64,000 nucleotides of DNA from Roseiarcus sp036489975 (GCA_036489975.1 DASXES010000111.1:1-64000); one strand, 5' to 3'. Positions 1 through 9,243 are shown, counted from the first letter of the stretch. The notes: generated from the letters alone by a model not told the origin. Numbers and translations are program-made.

Positions 1-466
1 CTTCCACGTCCGCAGAAAGAATCATCCATACGTTGACTCACATCCGAACCCGCCCGTCTCAATCAATCCGCAACCCGCCCGCACTTTCCCCAAAACTGTG
101 ACAAATCCGACTCACAAAACGGCGCCGGCTTGGGAGTTACTAAAAAATTTCCCCTGCTCGCCCTCGGGTTGCACCCGCCCTCTGGAAAATGCTTTTTCTT
201 GCCCATCGACCGCTCCACGGCCTTGAAATTCCATCCTGCAAAAAGATGTAGCCCAAATTTCTCTTTTTCGCAACCAAATTCGCCATCGGCGGCAAAATCG
301 CCATCGACCCCCGGCTCCAAGCTGGGCCGCAACCCCGTCCGGATGCCCGGGGCCGCCGGCCCGTCGCGCGGCCGGCGTTGCGCCTGACGCCGGTTTGGGC
401 CTAAAGCGCGGAGCTCAAAGTCCCCCGACGCAGAGCTAACGCACCGTCTTCAACGCACCGCCGCCC
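1..466. other. Upstream region without a recognisable gene
   Basis: No open frame here resembles a protein I recognise. The stretch from about 130 to 290 is richer in A and T than its surroundings, with runs such as aaaaaattt and tctctttttcg, and may hold the promoter for the heme A synthase gene that starts at 467. The short open frames on both strands have no ribosome binding site and no protein-like composition. The gene that would lie upstream is outside the window. Confidence 0.5.
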
Positions 467-1531
467 ATGGCCATCACGCACAGCGCGCCCGCCGCCGCCC
501 GAACGACCGCTTTTGACCTCCGCCGGGCCGTCCGCTTCTGGCTGATCGCGGTCGCGAGCCTGATTCTGCTCATGGTGCTGCTCGGCGGCGCGACGCGACT
601 CACCGAATCCGGCCTCTCCATCACCCAGTGGAAGCCGGTCACCGGCGTTGTTCCGCCGTTGAACGCGGCGGAATGGCAGGCCGAGTTCGACCGCTACAAA
701 GAGATCCCGCAATACGCCCGGCTCAACGCTGGCATGACGCTCGACGGCTTCAAAAGCATTTTCTGGTGGGAATGGGCGCATCGCCTGCTGGCGCGCATCG
801 TCGGCGCGGCGTTCATCCTGCCGGGCCTGTTCTTCTGGTGGAGAGGTGAGCTCAAGGGCGCGCTCGGGCGGCAGGTGGCCGTCGCGACCGGGCTGCTGGC
901 CCTTGAGCCGCTCGTCGGCTGGTGGATGGTGACCTCGGGCTTGAGCGAGCGCACCGAGGTCGCGCCGCAGCGCCTCGCGCTGCATCTGATGATCGCGGCG
1001 GCGACCTTCGCGGCGCTCGTCTACGCCGCCGCCGGGCTGGGCGAGCCGCCGAAGGCGAAGACGGCGCCGCGCGGCTTCGCGCTTTCGGCGTGGATCTTCG
1101 CCGCGCTCGTCTTCTGCCAGCTTGGCCTCGGCGCGCTCGTAGCGGGTCTGCGCGCCGGGCTCATCTACAATACGTGGCCGCTCATGGGATCGAGCCTCGT
1201 TCCGTCAGAGGCGTTCCATCCCAGCCCATGGCGGGCGATCTTCACCGATCCGGCGACCGCGCAGTTCGACCACCGGACGCTCGCCTACGCCGTCGTGACC
1301 TTCGCCATCGTGCAGGCGATCGCCGCGCTGCGGTCGCGGCCTGGCTCGCCCCTCGCAAGCCGCGCCGTCGCGCTCGCCGCCGTGGCGCTCATCCAGGTCG
1401 CGCTCGGCGTCGCGACGCTTCTCGCCCTCGTCCCGATCGAGCTCGCGCTCAGCCACCAGGCGCTGGCGCTCGCCCTGTTCGGCCTTGCGATCGTGCATGT
1501 GCGCGCGACGGAGATGGAGCGGGTCGGGTAG
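467..1531 (+). CDS. ctaA: Heme A synthase (COX15/CtaA family)
   Basis: Oxidises the methyl group of heme O to the formyl group of heme A for cytochrome c oxidase, in the inner membrane. The 354-residue protein has the length of the alphaproteobacterial/mitochondrial COX15 type and about eight membrane segments. The four conserved heme-ligand histidines are visible: H105 in WEWAHR, H173 in QRLALH, H269 in FDHRTLAY and H330 in LSHQAL. The first transmembrane segment is followed by the family block GGATRLTESGLSI. The ATG at 467 is the first start that keeps the whole N-terminus; I see no strong Shine-Dalgarno sequence. No other oxidase assembly gene is adjacent. The assignment is secure from the motifs. 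Confidence 0.95.
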   Translation: MAITHSAPAAARTTAFDLRRAVRFWLIAVASLILLMVLLGGATRLTESGLSITQWKPVTGVVPPLNAAEWQAEFDRYKEIPQYARLNAGMTLDGFKSIFWWEWAHRLLARIVGAAFILPGLFFWWRGELKGALGRQVAVATGLLALEPLVGWWMVTSGLSERTEVAPQRLALHLMIAAATFAALVYAAAGLGEPPKAKTAPRGFALSAWIFAALVFCQLGLGALVAGLRAGLIYNTWPLMGSSLVPSEAFHPSPWRAIFTDPATAQFDHRTLAYAVVTFAIVQAIAALRSRPGSPLASRAVALAAVALIQVALGVATLLALVPIELALSHQALALALFGLAIVHVRATEMERVG

Positions 1532-1855
1532 CGCTTCTCTATTAAGCCAAACGGGAAGACGCGCCGAGGAAAACGCCCAAATTGACTCTGGACGTTACAC
1601 GCGGCCGGTTGTCGCCGGGTATCTCTAAAGCTGCGAGCCGGCCTTAATCGCGACGAAGCCGGAAGCCCGCCCCGAGGGCACGAACTCGCCCAACAACGTG
1701 ATGCGCCCGCGGTCCCGTGCTCCGTGGCGGCATCAAGCCCAGCGGCGCTTCCCCGCTCCCTCGAACGCGTCCAGAATCAAGGCGACCCGGTGGCGCGTGC
1801 CGAGGCCGCGCCGGGCAGAAGTTGGCCGAAAGCGCCGGGTAGTATATTGGACCTT
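1532..1855. other. Intergenic region, no clear gene
   Basis: This separates ctaA from the protease gene. I see no promoter or terminator that I can defend. The open frame can be extended upstream from the protease to a GTG at 1724, but those 44 extra residues are Pro/Arg/Ala rich and look like read-through of non-coding DNA. On the minus strand, a frame ending in TAG at about 1627 reads like a short protein C-terminus, but I could not place it in a family. Confidence 0.4.
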
Positions 1856-3739
1856 ATGGCCGCCGCCCCGACCTCCACGTTTCCCCAAAATTGCGTCGTT
1901 TTGATCGAGAGCCCCGATCCGACCAACCCGGGATATTACCTTCAGGGTTCGGGGGTCGTTATTGGACCCCACACCATCCTGACCGCTTCGCACGTGGTCT
2001 ATGACATCGCCGAGCAGGCGGCCACCCGCAACACACAGCTATACCCGGGCTGGTCGGGCGCCAATCCCGCGCTCGGGGCTGGCTACATCTCCACGACTTA
2101 CACGGACCACTTCAACCAGATAGGCGTTTACGGCAGCACCGATCTGACCAAGGCGCAGAGCGCTCTGGACTACGCCGTCATTAACACAAGCTATACTTTT
2201 TCGAGCTGGATGGGCGTCCTCACCGACTACGCAGGGGGCGAGGTCCATCTGACTGGATATCCCGCGAAGGCCAACGGCAAGCAGGTCGATCAGGTCGGCT
2301 CGGTTACGGCCGACCTGCGCTATTCCGTGCTGGACTATGCGGAATCCGGCTTCTCAAGCCCCGGGGACAGCGGGGGCCCGTTATGGCTCGACGCCAATGG
2401 ATCCGACGATGTCGCCGGGATCGTTTCGACGACGGGCTACGCATGCCAGCTGACCGCGGCCGATTTGAGCCAGATCGAAAGTTGGGTCAACGAGGACGGC
2501 TACAGCCTCGAGTCGCCATCGACGACGCACACCGCGCCCGTGGTCACGGCCGCCTCGAACGTATCGCTTGCGGAGGGTCAGGCGATCGCGGCGTCCTCGC
2601 TCATCGCGTCGATTTCCAATCCGAGCGGCGACGACATCACCGAGACCCTCTACGAGGACGCCGGCGGCGGGAGCGGTTATTTCACCGTGGACGGGGTAAG
2701 GCAGGCGGACAGCGTATGGATCCATGCGAACCCCTCGCAGAACGTCCAGTATGTCGGAGGATCCTCGTCAGGAAGCGACACGCTCAACGTTGGAATCTAC
2801 GACGCTACGACCGACAGCGCTATCTATGCTTCAAGCGCCATCATTGCTTCGACGACGGGCCCCGGGCAAGGCGCCGCCGGCGTCCTGTGGCGCAACTCGT
2901 CGACGGGGGGTGTGGAGCTCTGGAGCCCGAACGGTTCCGGGGGCTTCGCGTATCATGACCTGGGCACGGTCGATTCCAGCTGGCAGATCGCGGCGACCGG
3001 GGATTTCGCCGGGAACAGCGAGGACGGCATCCTTTGGCGCAACACGGCGACCGGAGGCGTCGAACTGTGGAATCAGAACGGCTCGGCGGGCTTCACCTAC
3101 GACAGCCTGGGTATCGTCAATCCGAGCTGGGAGATCCAGGAAACCGGCGATTTCACCGGGAGCGGCGCTGACAGCATCCTGTGGCGCAACACGGCGACCG
3201 GGGGCGTCGAACTGTGGAATCCTGACGGCTCAGGCGGCTTCGCCTACGAGAGCCTCGGCGTCGTCAACTCCAACTGGCGGATCGAGGGAACGGGAGATTT
3301 CACCTGGACCGGCGCTGACAGCATCCTATGGCGGAACGCGTCGACCGGGGGGGTCGAACTGTGGAACTCGAACGGCGCGGCAGGCTTCACCTACCAAAGC
3401 TTGGGCGCAGTGAAATCGAGCTGGCAGATCGCAGGAAGTGGAGACTTCACCGGGAGCGGAGAAGACGGAATCCTGTGGCGCAACGCGTCGACGGGGGGCG
3501 TCGAACTCTGGAACCCGAACGGCGCGGGAGGCTTCACCTACCAAAGTCCGGGCGTCGTCAACCCGAGCTGGCAGATCGCGGCGACCGGAGACTTCGCCGG
3601 GGGCGGCGCTGACAGCATCCTCTGGCGCAACGCGTCAACGGGCGCGGCGGAGCTTTGGAACCCGGACGGCGCGGGAGGCTTTGCTTACGAAAGCCTGGGC
3701 GTCGTCAACCCGACCTGGCAGATCTTCAAACAGGGCTGA
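1856..3739 (+). CDS. Trypsin-like serine protease with C-terminal propeller-type repeats
   Basis: A putative secreted or surface endopeptidase of 627 residues from the ATG at 1856. Domain order: a chymotrypsin-fold protease (about 10-205) with catalytic H46 (LTASHVVYD), D105 (SALDYAV) and S172 (PGDSGGPL); a linker resembling a domain of large surface proteins (SNVSLAEGQ, about 225-335); then six copies of a 49-residue repeat starting at residue 342 with the core ILWRN..TGGVELWN..G and ending GDFTG.G.D, which resembles FG-GAP/VCBS beta-propeller blades. The last copy is partial. A GTG at 1724 would add 44 residues without making a signal peptide; neither start has a good ribosome binding site. 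No signal peptide is visible, so the export route is unknown. The fold and triad are clear; the substrate is not. Confidence 0.85.
   Translation: MAAAPTSTFPQNCVVLIESPDPTNPGYYLQGSGVVIGPHTILTASHVVYDIAEQAATRNTQLYPGWSGANPALGAGYISTTYTDHFNQIGVYGSTDLTKAQSALDYAVINTSYTFSSWMGVLTDYAGGEVHLTGYPAKANGKQVDQVGSVTADLRYSVLDYAESGFSSPGDSGGPLWLDANGSDDVAGIVSTTGYACQLTAADLSQIESWVNEDGYSLESPSTTHTAPVVTAASNVSLAEGQAIAASSLIASISNPSGDDITETLYEDAGGGSGYFTVDGVRQADSVWIHANPSQNVQYVGGSSSGSDTLNVGIYDATTDSAIYASSAIIASTTGPGQGAAGVLWRNSSTGGVELWSPNGSGGFAYHDLGTVDSSWQIAATGDFAGNSEDGILWRNTATGGVELWNQNGSAGFTYDSLGIVNPSWEIQETGDFTGSGADSILWRNTATGGVELWNPDGSGGFAYESLGVVNSNWRIEGTGDFTWTGADSILWRNASTGGVELWNSNGAAGFTYQSLGAVKSSWQIAGSGDFTGSGEDGILWRNASTGGVELWNPNGAGGFTYQSPGVVNPSWQIAATGDFAGGGADSILWRNASTGAAELWNPDGAGGFAYESLGVVNPTWQIFKQG
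2879..3736 (+). repeat. Tandem 147-bp coding repeat, five full units plus a partial sixth
   Basis: The repeats encode the 49-residue propeller-like units of the protease. Unit starts fall at 147-base intervals (2879, 3026, 3173, 3320, 3467, 3614) without indels, and the units remain very similar at DNA level (for example ctgtggcgcaac and tggaac blocks). This suggests recent expansion or homogenisation, and copy number could vary between strains. Confidence 0.85.
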
Positions 3740-3824
3740 CAGAGTCCGCCCCTCGACTCAGGCCGCCGAGCGCGCCGGACTCGCCCGGCGGACGCACGAG
3801 AAAGCGCGCGTTCAGCGGCCGTGA

Positions 3825-5042
3825 TTGGCGCAGACTCGAGCGCCATGCTTTAAGCTCCGCCGAGTGGGACTTTCCTCAACGATAGACTCCGCCCGCGCGG
3901 ACGGTCTTGCGCGCGCCCGCGTCGGCGTCACTGCGATCTTCTTCGCCAATGGCTTTTCTATAGGCGCTTGGGCGGTGGCGATTCCCGAGATCAAGGCCCT
4001 CTTCGGCCTCTCTGATGCGCGCCTCTCAATGGTGCTCCTGGCCGCGGGCGTGGGCGCGCTCGCCGCCATGCCTGTCGCGGGCGTGCTGCCGCCAAGGATC
4101 GGGGGCACCGGGCGAGCGCTCAGAATCTCGGGACCGCTGACCGCGCTCCTGCTCGCCGCCCTGCCGCAGACTCATATCCTATCGCCGGGGATCGGCCTTC
4201 TCGCCGCCTGCGCGTTTCTGTTCGGGTTCGTCAACATCCTCATGGATGTGCCGATGAACGCCCACGCGAGCGTCGTCGAGACGCGCTGGGGAAGCGCCAT
4301 CATGTCCTCGTTTCACGCCGCCTGGAGCGCGGGCGGCCTGATCGGCTCGGGCCTCGGCGGCCTCCTCATCGCGCGGGCCGCCGGGGTCGCGCTTCAGCTC
4401 GGGATCGAGGCTGGGATCGCCTTCGCGATCGCGGTCGCGGCGGGCTTTATGATTGGCGTCGGCGACACCCGCGCCGCGGCGCGCATCTTCGCTTTGCCGG
4501 AACGCAAGCTCATGGCGCTGAGCCTCATTGCGTTCCTTGCGGTGTTCGCGGAAGGGTCGGTCACCGACTGGGGCGCGCTCTTCATGAGTTCGGAGGTCGG
4601 GGCGGCGAGCGGCGCGGCCGCCGCGGCATTCTCGGTCTATGCCCTCATGATGGTCGTCGGACGCCTGCTCGGCGACAGCGTGGTACGCGCCATCGGCCGC
4701 ACGCGCGTCATCCTCTACGGCGCGGTCTTGCTATTCGCGGGCGTCGCGCTGGCGACCGGGCCGCTCTCCGAACCAGCCGCCCTCGCCGGCTTCGCCCTCA
4801 TCGGCCTCGGCATCGCCAATATGGTGCCAGCCGCCTTCAGCGCGAGCGCCGCCGCGGCAAGCTCGCCCTCGCTCGGCATCGCCATGTCGGCGACGATGGC
4901 CTATACGTCGTTTCTCATCGGGCCGCCCATCTTCGGGGCGATCGCGACCGTCTCGAGCTTGCGCCTCGCCTTTGCGATTTTGCTGCTCGCGGCGGCTGGG
5001 ATCGCCGCGTTGACCGCCACGCAGCGAGGTTCGGGCGCCTGA
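3825..5042 (+). CDS. Major facilitator superfamily transporter, YbjJ-like
   Basis: A 405-residue inner-membrane transporter with about twelve hydrophobic segments, matching the usual MFS length. The N-terminal half has FFANGFSIGAWAVAIPEIK and the intracellular loop block DVPMNAHASVVE, which resemble the YbjJ/fucose-permease-like branch. The substrate cannot be inferred. The longest frame starts with TTG at 3825. GTG at 3864 (residue 14) is an equally plausible start, because the first helix begins only at about residue 30. It follows the protease gene by 85 bases and is probably transcribed separately. Confidence 0.8.
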   Translation: MAQTRAPCFKLRRVGLSSTIDSARADGLARARVGVTAIFFANGFSIGAWAVAIPEIKALFGLSDARLSMVLLAAGVGALAAMPVAGVLPPRIGGTGRALRISGPLTALLLAALPQTHILSPGIGLLAACAFLFGFVNILMDVPMNAHASVVETRWGSAIMSSFHAAWSAGGLIGSGLGGLLIARAAGVALQLGIEAGIAFAIAVAAGFMIGVGDTRAAARIFALPERKLMALSLIAFLAVFAEGSVTDWGALFMSSEVGAASGAAAAAFSVYALMMVVGRLLGDSVVRAIGRTRVILYGAVLLFAGVALATGPLSEPAALAGFALIGLGIANMVPAAFSASAAAASSPSLGIAMSATMAYTSFLIGPPIFGAIATVSSLRLAFAILLLAAAGIAALTATQRGSGA

Positions 5043-5467
5043 GAGCCGCCTTTCCGGGGGCGCTCGTCAGGCTTGGCTTTTCTTGGCGCTGGCTGTTTGG
5101 CCGCGAAACCTCCCGATTACGCCTATTGGACTTCCTTGGAATTTCTTGGATTCTCTCGTTCGAGATGAGACTTATCAATGGGTTACGTTGGATTTTCCGC
5201 GTACAGATTTTCCTGGTCCCTTTTGCTCCGTGGCGCGGTTTTGGCCAGCAAGGCGCTGTCGCATTGGGAGAAGCCTGGGGGATGCTGAAAGGCAGGATTG
5301 CTCATCGGGACAAGCCTACCCAAATTTCTGCTTTCCCGCAAGGCTTTGTTGACTCTTCTGGCGCTGCCGGTCCGTCGGCCGCCTTGCTGATGGCGGTGCG
5401 ATTACGGTGACGGTCCACTCAATGATTTTCGCCACATTCGTCGGCGTTCCGGCGGCCCAGCGCCCGG
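5043..5467. other. Intergenic region with one copy of a dispersed repeat
   Basis: About 425 bases between the MFS gene and the 3' end of gshA. The only structured element is the 60-bp repeat at 5126-5185. The open frames across this stretch have unusual amino acid composition and no ribosome binding sites, and I do not regard them as genes. Confidence 0.5.
5126..5185. repeat. 60-bp dispersed repeat, copy 1 (pairs with 29615-29674)
   Basis: This block aligns without gaps to 29615-29674 at about 45 of 60 positions, in the same orientation. Both copies start with three 10-bp units beginning TTGGA and end with the shared block ACTTATCAAT followed by GGTTA or AGGTTA. Both lie in intergenic DNA. 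The function is unknown. Confidence 0.7.
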
Positions 5468-6838
5468 TTAGAACGCCGCCTCGTCAAATACTGGCTCGAC
5501 CGAGCGACCCCACGCACCCTCGTAACGCTCGATCCAGTGGCGCGCCGGCTCGCGGCCGCTCTCAGCGATCGCCTCGAGGGGACGAAGATAGATGGTCTCG
5601 TCCTCGCCTTTCGCGTTGACCCGCGCGCGCCGCTTCAAGCCCCCGTGCGCGATCGCCAGCATGTCGAGCGCAACCGCGCGCAGGCTCCGGCCTCCGATCT
5701 CGGCCGCGAGCCCGAGCAGCGGCGCGTCGTCGCGCAGCTTCTGCCGGTCCCCGGCGGTCCAGCCCTCGATCAGCGCCTCGGCGGCGCGCAGCGCGCCCGG
5801 ATCGTAATAGAGCCCGGCCATCAGCGCCGAGAGCGCGACGATGCGACCGGGCGGCCCGACATCGGGGCCGCGCATCTCGAGAAAGCGCTTGAGCCTCACC
5901 TCGGGAAAGATCGTCGACAGATGGTTCGCCCAGTCGGCGATCGTCGCGCGCTCCCCCGGCGCTTGCGCCAGCCGGCCGGCGAGCAGGTCGCGAAAGCTCG
6001 CCCCCGCCACGTCCTGATAATGGTCGCCGCGCTTGAGGAAGTAGAGGGGAACGTCGAGCGCGTAGTCGACATAAGCCTCGAATCCCATGCCGGGCTCGAA
6101 AGCAAAGGCAAGCGTGCCCGTGCGGGCCGGATCGGTATGGCGCCAGATCTCCGAGCGGGCGGACACAAGGCCATTGAGCTTGCCGTCGGTGAACGGCGAA
6201 TTGGCGAACAGGGCGACGATCGCGGGTTGCAGCGCGAGGCCCACGCGCATCTTCGCCACCATGTCCTGTTCGCTGGCGAAGTCGAGATTGGCCTGGACGG
6301 TCGCCGTGCGAAACATCATGTCGAGGCCGCGCGTTCCCACTTTCGGCATATAGCGCGCCATGATCGCATAGCGGCTTTTCGGCATCGACGGCGTGTCGGC
6401 GAGCCGCCATTTGGGGCTCATGCCAAGGGTCAGAAAGCCGATGCCGAGCGGCCCGGCCACGGCGCGGCAAGCCGCGAGATGACGGTCGAGCTCCTCGGCG
6501 GTCTCATGGGCGTCGTCGAGCGGCGCGCCGGAAAGCTCGAACTGCCCTCCTGGCTCGAGGGAGATGGCGCCTTCGCCCTGCGCGTCATAGAGGCCGATCA
6601 GCGCGCCCTTGTCCTCGATGCCCTCCCAGCCGAGATGGTCGCGCATGCCCTCCAGGAGCGCCCGGATTCCCCGTTCGCCCTCGTAAGGAACGGGAGAATG
6701 GCCGGCGCGATAAAAAGGGATCTTCTCGTGCTCCGTGCCGACCCTGAACGGGCCCGCCGGCTTGCACCCGGCCTCAAGCCAGCCGACCAGCGCATCGCGC
6801 GACTCAACAATTTCACTATCGACCACGTCGCGAGCCAT
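5468..6838 (-). CDS. gshA: Glutamate-cysteine ligase, plant/alphaproteobacterial type
   Basis: Joins L-glutamate and L-cysteine with ATP to give gamma-glutamylcysteine, the first step of glutathione synthesis, in the cytosol. The 456-residue length and the blocks VGTEHEKIPFY, EPGGQFELSGAP, LGMSPKWRL, MPKSRY, MMFRTATVQANLDF and ANSPFTDGK belong to the GCS2 family of plants and alphaproteobacteria. These blocks hold the ATP/Mg and glutamate-binding residues. The start is ATG at 6838 with a weak purine stretch upstream. It is monocistronic in appearance. The window also holds GFA and VOC genes, whose families often use glutathione, but no linkage is shown. Confidence 0.95.
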   Translation of the reverse strand: MARDVVDSEIVESRDALVGWLEAGCKPAGPFRVGTEHEKIPFYRAGHSPVPYEGERGIRALLEGMRDHLGWEGIEDKGALIGLYDAQGEGAISLEPGGQFELSGAPLDDAHETAEELDRHLAACRAVAGPLGIGFLTLGMSPKWRLADTPSMPKSRYAIMARYMPKVGTRGLDMMFRTATVQANLDFASEQDMVAKMRVGLALQPAIVALFANSPFTDGKLNGLVSARSEIWRHTDPARTGTLAFAFEPGMGFEAYVDYALDVPLYFLKRGDHYQDVAGASFRDLLAGRLAQAPGERATIADWANHLSTIFPEVRLKRFLEMRGPDVGPPGRIVALSALMAGLYYDPGALRAAEALIEGWTAGDRQKLRDDAPLLGLAAEIGGRSLRAVALDMLAIAHGGLKRRARVNAKGEDETIYLRPLEAIAESGREPARHWIERYEGAWGRSVEPVFDEAAF

Positions 6839-7067
6839 TCAGGCGCTCACCCCCACGCGCCGCCGAACCGGCGACCCGGCTAGATAGTCGCGCCGTTCTG
6901 ACAATGCAAAGGGCGGTAACCAGGAAAGATAGAGAAATGCACCCTGCCTTCCGGCCGCCTTAACCGTTGCGGCAGGCGCGCGCCCGGAACGCGAGAGTAT
7001 CGGCTCCGTCTCATCCAATGTTAGGAAGTTTCAGGCCTGATGCGCTGGAATTTGAGGGACACTTGTC

Positions 7068-7232
7068 ATGGCCAAGCTGTTGCGCCGGTTCATGCTCTGC
7101 CGCCAGGGGGTGACAGCGATCGAATATGCGCTCCTAAGCTCGGGCGTCGCTCTCGCAATCGTGACCGCGGTCGGCACGGTCGGAACCCAGTTGAGCGCGA
7201 GCTTCACCCATATCGCCGGCGCGTTTCCATGA
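7068..7232 (+). CDS. Orphan Flp/Fap-type class IVb pilin subunit
   Basis: A 54-residue protein with all features of a Flp prepilin: a short basic leader (MAKLLRRFMLCRQG), the prepilin peptidase site G14/V15, the invariant E19-Y20 in VTAIEYALL, and one hydrophobic helix ending in SFTHIAGAF. A GAGGGA ribosome binding site lies at 7054-7059, about eight bases before the ATG. Flp pilins normally sit in tad/cpa clusters and form adhesive pili after processing by CpaA/TadV. No tad gene is present here. The last 29 bases overlap the 3' end of the convergent MATE gene. The match is clear although the gene is very short; whether it is expressed is unknown. Confidence 0.85.
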   Translation: MAKLLRRFMLCRQGVTAIEYALLSSGVALAIVTAVGTVGTQLSASFTHIAGAFP

Positions 7233-8622
7233 CGGGGGGGCGCCTCGGCGGCCCCAGCTCCCCCGCCTCGATCCGCCTCGCCAGCCGCCATGTCGCGAGG
7301 TAAGCCGTTACGACCGCGATCAGCCCGAACACAGCCGCGCCAAGCGCAAAGCCCATGAGCCCGCCCCGTACGCCGCCGTAGCGCGCGCCGATGGTGACGA
7401 ACGGAATCGTGCCGAGCGTCGCACGCGCCCAGTTGAACGCCATCGACAGCACCGGAAAGCCGAGATTGTTGAACGCCGTGTTGGCGACGAACAGGCACGC
7501 CAGAAAGATCCAGGCGGAAACGCCGTACCGGCAATAGAATTCGACATATTTCGCGCTGTCGCCCTCGGCCTCGAAAGCGGCCACGAGGCCCGGCGCGGCC
7601 AGCGCCAGAACGCCCCACGCGAAGAAAACGTAGCCGATCGAGAGAATGAAGGAATCGGTCAGCGTGCGCTGAACCCTATCCATCAGTCTCGCGCCATAGT
7701 TCTGGCCGATGATGGGACCGACCGACGCGGTGAGCGCGAAAACGACCCCGAAGGCGACCGGGGTTACGCGGTCGATGATGGCGGAAGCGGCGATCGCCGG
7801 CTCGCCGAAGTCGGAGAATACGCGCAGCGTATAGGCCGAACTGACCGGCGCCGCCATGTTCGCCATGATCGCGGGAAATCCGATCGCCATGATCGGGCCG
7901 AAGTCGCCGCGCGCGGCGTTGAGCTTCGGCCGGGCGACAAGATCGTGGACGCGAACGGCGCCGTTCCAGCCGACGGCGAGCAGGATGAGGCGCGAGAGCA
8001 CGGTCGCCCAGGCGGCCCCGTAGACCCCGAGCCCGAAGCCGAAGATGAGCAGCGGATCGAGGAACGCCGTCGCGATCCCGGCCGAAAGCGTCACATACAT
8101 GGCGCGACGCGCATCGCCGACGGCGCGCAGCACGCCCGACATGCCCATGCCGATCGCAAGCGGCACATTCGCCGGAATGCTGATGGCGATAAATTTGGAG
8201 GCCACCACGGCGGATTCGCCATGCGCATGCAAGACCGCGGTCAGGATCCAGTCGCGCAACAGAAACATCGCCGCCGTCGTCGCGATCGAGAGGATTGCGG
8301 TGATGGTGAGCGCCGACGCCGCGAGCCGCCTTGCGCGCGCCCTGTCGCCTGCGCCAAGCGCGCGCGACACCGTGGCCGAGGTCGCGATGATGAGCCCGAT
8401 GTTGATCGACATGACGAAGAACGTGATCAGGCCGACATAGCCGACCGCGGCCTTGAACGCCTGGTCGCCGAGCTTCGACACCCAGAACAGCGACAGGAGA
8501 TCGACGACGAACACCGCCATAAGGCCGATGGCGCCCGTCGCGGTCATCACCGCGACATGGCGCAACAATGAGCCGTGCGTGAACACGGGGCCCTTGTGGC
8601 GAGCGGCTTCAGGGGCGTTCAA
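7204..8622 (-). CDS. MATE family multidrug/organic cation efflux transporter
   Basis: A 472-residue inner-membrane antiporter with about twelve hydrophobic segments arranged as two similar halves, typical of the NorM/DinF/MatE families. Diagnostic blocks include LGDQAFKAAVGYVGLI, ISIPANVPLAIGMGMSGVLRAVGD (split over helices 4-5) and the second-half PVAFGVVFALTASVGPIIGQNYGA. The family exports cationic drugs or metabolites in exchange for Na+ or H+; the substrate is unknown here. The start is ATG at 8622. The extreme C-terminal coding region overlaps the Flp pilin gene on the other strand by 29 bases, so the two genes converge. Confidence 0.9.
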   Translation of the reverse strand: MNAPEAARHKGPVFTHGSLLRHVAVMTATGAIGLMAVFVVDLLSLFWVSKLGDQAFKAAVGYVGLITFFVMSINIGLIIATSATVSRALGAGDRARARRLAASALTITAILSIATTAAMFLLRDWILTAVLHAHGESAVVASKFIAISIPANVPLAIGMGMSGVLRAVGDARRAMYVTLSAGIATAFLDPLLIFGFGLGVYGAAWATVLSRLILLAVGWNGAVRVHDLVARPKLNAARGDFGPIMAIGFPAIMANMAAPVSSAYTLRVFSDFGEPAIAASAIIDRVTPVAFGVVFALTASVGPIIGQNYGARLMDRVQRTLTDSFILSIGYVFFAWGVLALAAPGLVAAFEAEGDSAKYVEFYCRYGVSAWIFLACLFVANTAFNNLGFPVLSMAFNWARATLGTIPFVTIGARYGGVRGGLMGFALGAAVFGLIAVVTAYLATWRLARRIEAGELGPPRRPPVMETRRRYG

Positions 8623-8936
8623 GACCGTTTCCTATTTTGCCAGGGGCCGCGCGTCTTATACCCATTTTTAAGCGAGCGCTGCTCATCGCGCTCGAGTCGA
8701 CGCAATCGTCCCCGGCGCGCATTCGCGCTTCGGCAATTAAGCCGAGGATTCGGTTCCGACCCTCAAGTCCTGGTCTTAGGGCCTCGCGGAGGCGGAAGCT
8801 AGGGGCGCCGAAGCGGGCCGCTCGCAAGCCTTAACGCCTGATCGTTGGCGGGCCGATTTCGTTTGACCGTCGCAGGCCGCTTGGCCTATCTGGCGCACAT
8901 GAAAAGGCCGCCCGTGGGCGGCAAGGGAGGGGAAAT
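8623..8936. other. Divergent intergenic region between MATE and Cys-rich protein genes
   Basis: The 314 bases hold the promoters of two divergent genes. The only structure I can point to is a small hairpin at 8907-8922 (GCCGCC-CGTG-GGCGGC) immediately before the ribosome binding site GGGAGGGGA at 8925-8933 of the Cys-rich gene. No operator is recognisable and the short open frames are not protein-like. Confidence 0.45.
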
Positions 8937-9182
8937 ATGCGCATTCGTCATTTGGCTCTCGCCACGGCGCTCTCGCTCGCGACTCTCGTATCCGCGGCGC
9001 CGAGCGCGCTCGCCCAGCGCGCCGAGGCGATGAAATATTGCAAGGCCGATGTCGCGCGGCTCTGCCCGGGCGTGCAGCCCGGCGGCGGGCGCATCATCGC
9101 CTGCCTCAAGGCGCACAAGGAGGAGATGAGCATCGGTTGCGGCAAGGCGCTGCAAGGGATGAAAGGCAAGATGGGCGGCTGA
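8937..9182 (+). CDS. Small secreted cysteine-rich-repeat protein
   Basis: An 81-residue periplasmic protein. Residues 1-26 form a signal peptide (basic MRIRH, hydrophobic core, ALA/Q cleavage site). The mature part has four cysteines in the pattern of the cysteine-rich repeat (GLG1-type) family: YCKADVARLCPGV, followed by RIIACLKAHKEEMSIGCGKAL. Proteins of this size are common in Rhizobiales and have no settled function. The start is fixed by a strong GGGAGGGG ribosome binding site five bases upstream. It stands alone and converges with the SDR gene. Confidence 0.8.
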   Translation: MRIRHLALATALSLATLVSAAPSALAQRAEAMKYCKADVARLCPGVQPGGGRIIACLKAHKEEMSIGCGKALQGMKGKMGG

Positions 9183-9243
9183 GGGCGGCGCATTCGCCAA
9201 AGCCCGACCGAAAGGATGGGCGCCTCTCGACGCCCTACGCTGG

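Noticed and set aside
1627..1735. Short minus-strand frame that reads like a protein C-terminus (RITLLGEFVPSGRASG)
   Set aside because: About 34 codons without family assignment; open frames of this size are expected by chance at this GC content.
5083..5410. Overlapping plus-strand open frames downstream of the MFS gene
   Set aside because: They cover the dispersed repeat and have Trp/Cys/Arg-rich composition with no ribosome binding site; the translated similarity to the other repeat copy only reflects the shared DNA.
5537..6883. A 448-codon plus-strand open frame over gshA
   Set aside because: Antisense shadow of a well-conserved ligase; no family features.
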